From positions 76,001-140,000 of the forward strand of contig JAXRKP010001155.1 of the NCBI GenBank assembly GCA_037039925.1: a stretch of 64,000 bases of DNA, read 5' to 3'. This DNA comes from Doris montereyensis. Its lineage: Eukaryota; Mollusca; Gastropoda; Nudibranchia; Dorididae. This document shows, one piece after another, positions 59,863 through 64,000 of the stretch; the first letter of the stretch is position 1, and each line of letters opens with the position of its first letter. The notes below the pieces were generated by a model, which ran no database searches, was not told where the DNA came from, and was given only the letters and a program-made list of their open reading frames with translations. Position numbers and translations under genes: made by a program.

Positions 59863-60046
59863 ATGTCAATGTAAGAAACGATTTGACGAAGGGTTATACT
59901 CGAAACGTCACATGTTTGTTCTGTTTTTATCGGTGGAGTTGTCATAATTTATTGTGGTTTTCACCGAGGGAAAGAGGAGAAGCAAGCCGGCGGGTGAAAG
60001 ACAAAGATATGAAGCAGAGTGGATTAATGGGTACGAACTGTAGCCA

Positions 60047-63000
60047 CCGACAGACAGCACCAATTGGAGGCAGAGTGTTGATCAATGGCACATACCGCTG
60101 ATATCACCGATTGAGGCAGAGTGTTGATTAATGGTACATTGTACCACTGACAGCACTGATTGGAGGCAGAGTGTTGATTAATTGCACGTACCGCTGATAT
60201 CACCGATTTTTAGGCAGAGTGTTGATTAATGGTACATTGTACCACTGACAGCACCGATTGGAGGCAGAGTGCTAATCAATGGTACATTGTAACACGGACA
60301 GCACCGTTTGGAGGCATAGTGTTCATCAATGGTACATTGTACCACTGACAGCACCGATTGGGCAGAGTGTTGATCAATGGTACATTGTACCACTGACAGC
60401 ACCGATTGGAGGCAGTGTTGATCAATGGTACATTGTACCACTGACAGCACCGATTGGAGGCAGAGTGCTGATCAATGGTACATTGTACCACTGACAGCAC
60501 CGATTGGAGGCAGAGTGTTGATCAACGGTGATCACATTGTACATTGTACCTAACTGACAGCACCGATTGGAGGCAGAGTGTTGATCAATGGTACATTGTA
60601 CCACTGACAGCACTGATTGGAGGCAGAGTGCTAATCAATGGTACATTGTACCACTGACAACACTGATTGGAGGATTGGAGGCAAAGTGTTGATTAATGGT
60701 ACATTGTACCACTGACAGCACTGATTGGAGGCAGAGTGCTAATCAATGGTACATTGTACCACTGACAGCACTGATTGGAGGCAGAGTGCTGATCAATGCT
60801 ACATTGTACCACTGACAGCACTGATTGGAGGCAGAGTGTTGATCAATGGTACATTGTACCACTGACAGCACCGATTGGAGGCAGAGTGTTGATCAATGGT
60901 ACATTGTACCACTGACAGCACTGATTGGAGGCAGAGTGCTAATCAATGGTACATTGTACCACTGACAGCACTGATTGAGGCAAAGTGTTGATCAATGGTA
61001 CATTGTACCACTGACAGCACTGATTGGAGGCAGAGTGCTAATCAATGGTACATTGTACCACTGACAGCACTCATTGGAGGCAGAGTGCTGATCAATGGTA
61101 CATTGTACCACTGACAGCACTGATTGGAGGCAGAATGTTGATCAATGGTACATTGTACCACTGACCGCACCGATTGGAGGCAGTGTTGATCAATGGTACA
61201 TTGTACCACTGACAGCACTGATTGGAGGCAGAGTGCTAATCAATGGTACATTGTACCACTGACAGCACTGATTGGAGGCAGAGTGTTGATCAATGGTACA
61301 TTGTACCACTGAAAGCACCGATTGGAGGCAGAGTGCTAATGAATGGTACATTGTAAGACGGACAGCACCGATTGGAGGCAGAGTGTTGATCAATGGTACA
61401 TTGTACCACTGACAGCACTGATTAGAGGCAGAGTGCTAATCATTGGTACATTGTAACACGGACGGCACCGATTGGAGGCAGAGTGCTAATCAATGGTAAT
61501 TGTACCACTGACAGCACTGATTGGAGACAGAGTGCTATCAATCAATGGTACATTGTAACACGGACAGCACCGATTGGAGGATTGGATGCAGAGTGTTGAT
61601 CAATGGTACATTGTACCACTGACCGCACTGATTGGAGGCAGAGTGTTGATCAATGGTATATTGTACCACTGACAGCACTGATTGGGGGCAGAGTGTTGAT
61701 GAATGGTACATTGTACCACTGACAGCACCAGTTGGAGGATTGGAGGCAGAGTGTTGATCAATGGTACTTTGTACCACTGACAGCACCAATTGGAGGATTG
61801 AGGCAGAGTGTTGATCAATGGTACATTGTACCACTGACAGCACCCATTGGAGGATTGGAGGCAGAGTGTTGATCAATGGTAATTGTACCACTGACGGCAC
61901 ATATTGGAGGCAGAGTGTTGATCAATGGTACATTGTACCACTGACAGCACCGATTGGAGGCAGAGTGTTGATCAATGGTACATTGTACCACTGACTGTAT
62001 CGATTGGAGGATTGGAGGCAGAGTGCTAATCAATGGTACATTGTACCACTGACAGCACCGATTGGAGGCAGAGTGTTGATCAATGGTACATTGTACCGCT
62101 AACTGTACCGATTGGAGGATTGGAGGCAGAGTGTTGATCAATGGTACATTGTACCACTGACTGTACCGATAGGAGGATTGAAGGCAGAATGTTGATCAAT
62201 GGTACATTGTACCACTGACTGTACCGATTTGAGGATTGGAGGCAGAGTGTTGATCAATCGTACATTGTACCACTGACTGTACCGATTGGAGGATTGGAGG
62301 CAGAGTGTTGATCAATGGTACATTGTACCACTGACTGTACCAATTGGAGGCAGAGTGTTGATCAATGGTACATTGTACCACTGACTGTACCGATTGGAGG
62401 CAGAGTGTTGATCAATGGTACATTGTACCACTGACTGTACCGATTGGAGGCAGAGTGTTCATCAATGGTACATTGTACCACTGACTGTACCGATTGGAGG
62501 CAGAGTGTTCATCAATGGTACATTGTACCACTGACTGTACCGATTGGAGATTGGAGGCAGAGTGCTAATCAATGGTACATTTACCACTGACAGCACCGAT
62601 TGGAGGCAGAGTGTTGATCAATGGTACATTGTACCACTGACAGCACCGATTGGAGGCAGAGTGTTGATCAATGGTACATTGTACCGCTAACTGTACCGAT
62701 TGGAGGATTGGAAGCAGAGTGTTGATCAATGGTACATTGTACCACTAACTCTACCAATTGGAGGATTGGAGGCAGAGTGTTGATCAATGGTACATTGTAC
62801 CACTGACTGTACCGATTTGAGGATTGGAGGCAGAGTGTTGATCAATGGTACATTGTACCACTGACTGTACCGATTGGAAGCTTGGAGGCAGAGTGTTGAT
62901 CAATGGTACATTGTACCACTGACTGTACTAATTGGAGGCAGAGTGTTGATCAATGGTACATTGTACCACTGACTGTACCGATTGTAGGCAGAGTGTTGAT

Positions 63001-63215
63001 CAATGGTACATTGTACCACTGACTGTACCGATTGGAGGCAGAGTGTTCATCAATGGTACATTGTACCACTGACTGTACCGATTGAGGCAGAGTTGATCAA
63101 TGGTACATTGTACCACTGACTGTACCAATTGAAGGATTGGAGGCAGAGTGCTAATCAATGGTACATTTTACCACTGACAGCACCGATTGGAGGCAGAGTG
63201 TTGATCAATGGTACT
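60047..63215. repeat. 3.2 kb satellite-like array, about 50-bp unit with inverted repeat
   Basis: About 60 head-to-tail units consist of GATTGGAGGCAGAGTGTTGA, TCAATGG, GTACATTGTACCACTGAC and a short variable end. Each unit contains GGTACA-T-TGTACC, a 6-bp inverted repeat about one base. Units ending CAGCACC dominate from 60.1 to about 61.9 kb and units ending TGTACC from about 62.0 to 63.1 kb. A GGATTGGA insertion occurs mainly in the right half. Left-edge units are the most diverged. Minus-strand open frames (repeating CCQWYNVPLI) are periodicity artefacts. Confidence 0.97.
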
Positions 63216-63265
63216 AGTACTAAAATTTGTGTGATTTTAGTTTGACCGACATCCCCAACGTGGCG

Positions 63266-63540
63266 TGCGTCGGTGGCCGAGTGGTTAGGCTTCCTGAGCA
63301 GGAACATGAGGTCCCGGGTTCGAATCCTAGCAAAGATAGGTCGGACGTTGTGTCCTTTGGGAAAGACACTTATAAACACATCTACTCAACCCTGGTGCCA
63401 AGCTTTAGCTTTGGAGTAAAACCTGTGTCAGATGAAAGTGCTGTCCAGGAGGTGATCACTATCACCTGTTCCACTTCACGCTATAGAAACCGGGATAGGC
63501 TCCGGTTCTAGGGGCCGTAATGGCCTTGAAGGAACTTGAG
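63266..63540 (+). mobile_element. tRNA-derived SINE, family 1
   Basis: GTCGGTGGCCGAGTGGTTAG head, GGGTTCGAATCC B box and GGCCTTGAAGGAAC tail. It starts about 50 bp after the satellite array. Confidence 0.93.
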
Positions 63541-63556
63541 GGAACATTCACAGATA

Positions 63557-63715
63557 AGATGATCTTGGGGGGATTTTGGTAGGATTTTTAAGTTTGCCCG
63601 AACTACCTTGTAAACAGCCAAGGGTTCTATAATAAGGTGCGTAGAGTGATGTGATCTGCACATGGAACCTCCTTTTTATCGTCCGTCTCCGATGGGACTA
63701 CGCGTCGTTCCTTGT
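63557..63715 (-). mobile_element. SINE family 4, 5'-truncated, minus strand
   Basis: The minus strand reads GTCCCATCGGAGACGGACGA, AAAAGGAGGTTCC, TGTGCAGATCACATCACTC, AACCCTTGGCTGTTTACAAG and AAAAATCCTACCAAAATCC, matching 58600-58725. A TTTATTATAGAACCC stretch marks divergence. The last 285 bp of the window show only A-rich sequence. Confidence 0.8.
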
Positions 63716-64000
63716 GCATGGATCAGGATAGGGGGGGGGGATGGGGTGGATATAATTTACTCGAAAAATTATTAACGTACTTTTGGGTGTGCAAAACACC
63801 CCACAAAAAAAACAAAAGCTAGCAAAAAATACAAAGCAAAAGCAAAAGCAAAAACAGGAATAACAACTATCAACAAAAAGAATAGCGTACAAACAATAAA
63901 AACACACACACAAATAAACACAAACCTCTACGAACAACTGTAAGTTATTTACGTGCAGTGCATATTCATGTAGACACCTATTGTAGGTAGGCCTACTGTT

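Noticed and set aside
60226..62381. Minus-strand open frames in the 50-bp array
   Set aside because: Periodicity artefacts that repeat the same decapeptide pattern with changing frames.
60047..63215. CRISPR-like array
   Set aside because: Units abut without unique spacers, vary continuously, and lie in an animal genome. It is a tandem satellite.

Overview
The window is nuclear genomic DNA from an animal. It is AT-rich, with small exons bounded by GT/AG sites, long introns, abundant microsatellites and many tRNA-derived SINEs. The exons encode an invertebrate version of SMARCE1/BAF57, the HMG-box subunit of SWI/SNF (BAF) chromatin-remodelling complexes. The repeat content (several tRNA-headed SINE families, a Penelope-like element with a GIY-YIG remnant, clusters of AGATCT/TCTAGA words) suggests a mollusc, perhaps a gastropod. 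That placement is inference from general repeat character, not from a marker gene.

Layout. (1) About 3.2-19.8 kb, + strand: the 3' part of a first SMARCE1-like copy (copy 1). Its N-terminal exons must lie left of the window. (2) 19.8-37 kb: mostly non-coding, with one isolated exon at 25.58-25.95 kb carrying two C2H2 fingers of ZEB/ZFH-1 type, two degraded retroelement remnants (a LINE at 24.9-25.3 kb on the - strand and a Penelope-like element at 34.2-35.1 kb) and head-to-head SINEs. (3) About 36.4-38.6 kb: promoter-like DNA with ETS, NRF1 and CCAAT motifs and a CpG-rich core. (4) 39.2-54.7 kb, + strand: a second SMARCE1-like copy (copy 2), complete from ATG to a terminal stop across 14 coding exons. 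(5) 54.8-64 kb: a 0.5 kb TTA tract, a cluster of one medium repeat family, a LINE tail, a 15-bp minisatellite and a 3.2 kb array of about 50-bp units with an internal inverted repeat.

The two SMARCE1 copies are a tandem, same-orientation duplication. Exons 6 to 14 correspond one to one, with the same boundaries and mostly synonymous differences in the conserved core. Copy 1 carries one in-frame stop and several single-base length differences, so as written it is a pseudogene. Copy 2 is open through the HMG box and coiled-coil region but has two one-base deletions in exon 12. Most of these shifts lie in or beside homopolymer or CAG runs, so uncorrected assembly errors must be excluded; the stop in copy 1 exon 8 is a substitution and is harder to dismiss. 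I found no evidence for a new multi-gene system. The most distinctive items are the duplication with its decay pattern, the orphan ZEB-like exon between the copies, and the unusual tandem arrays.
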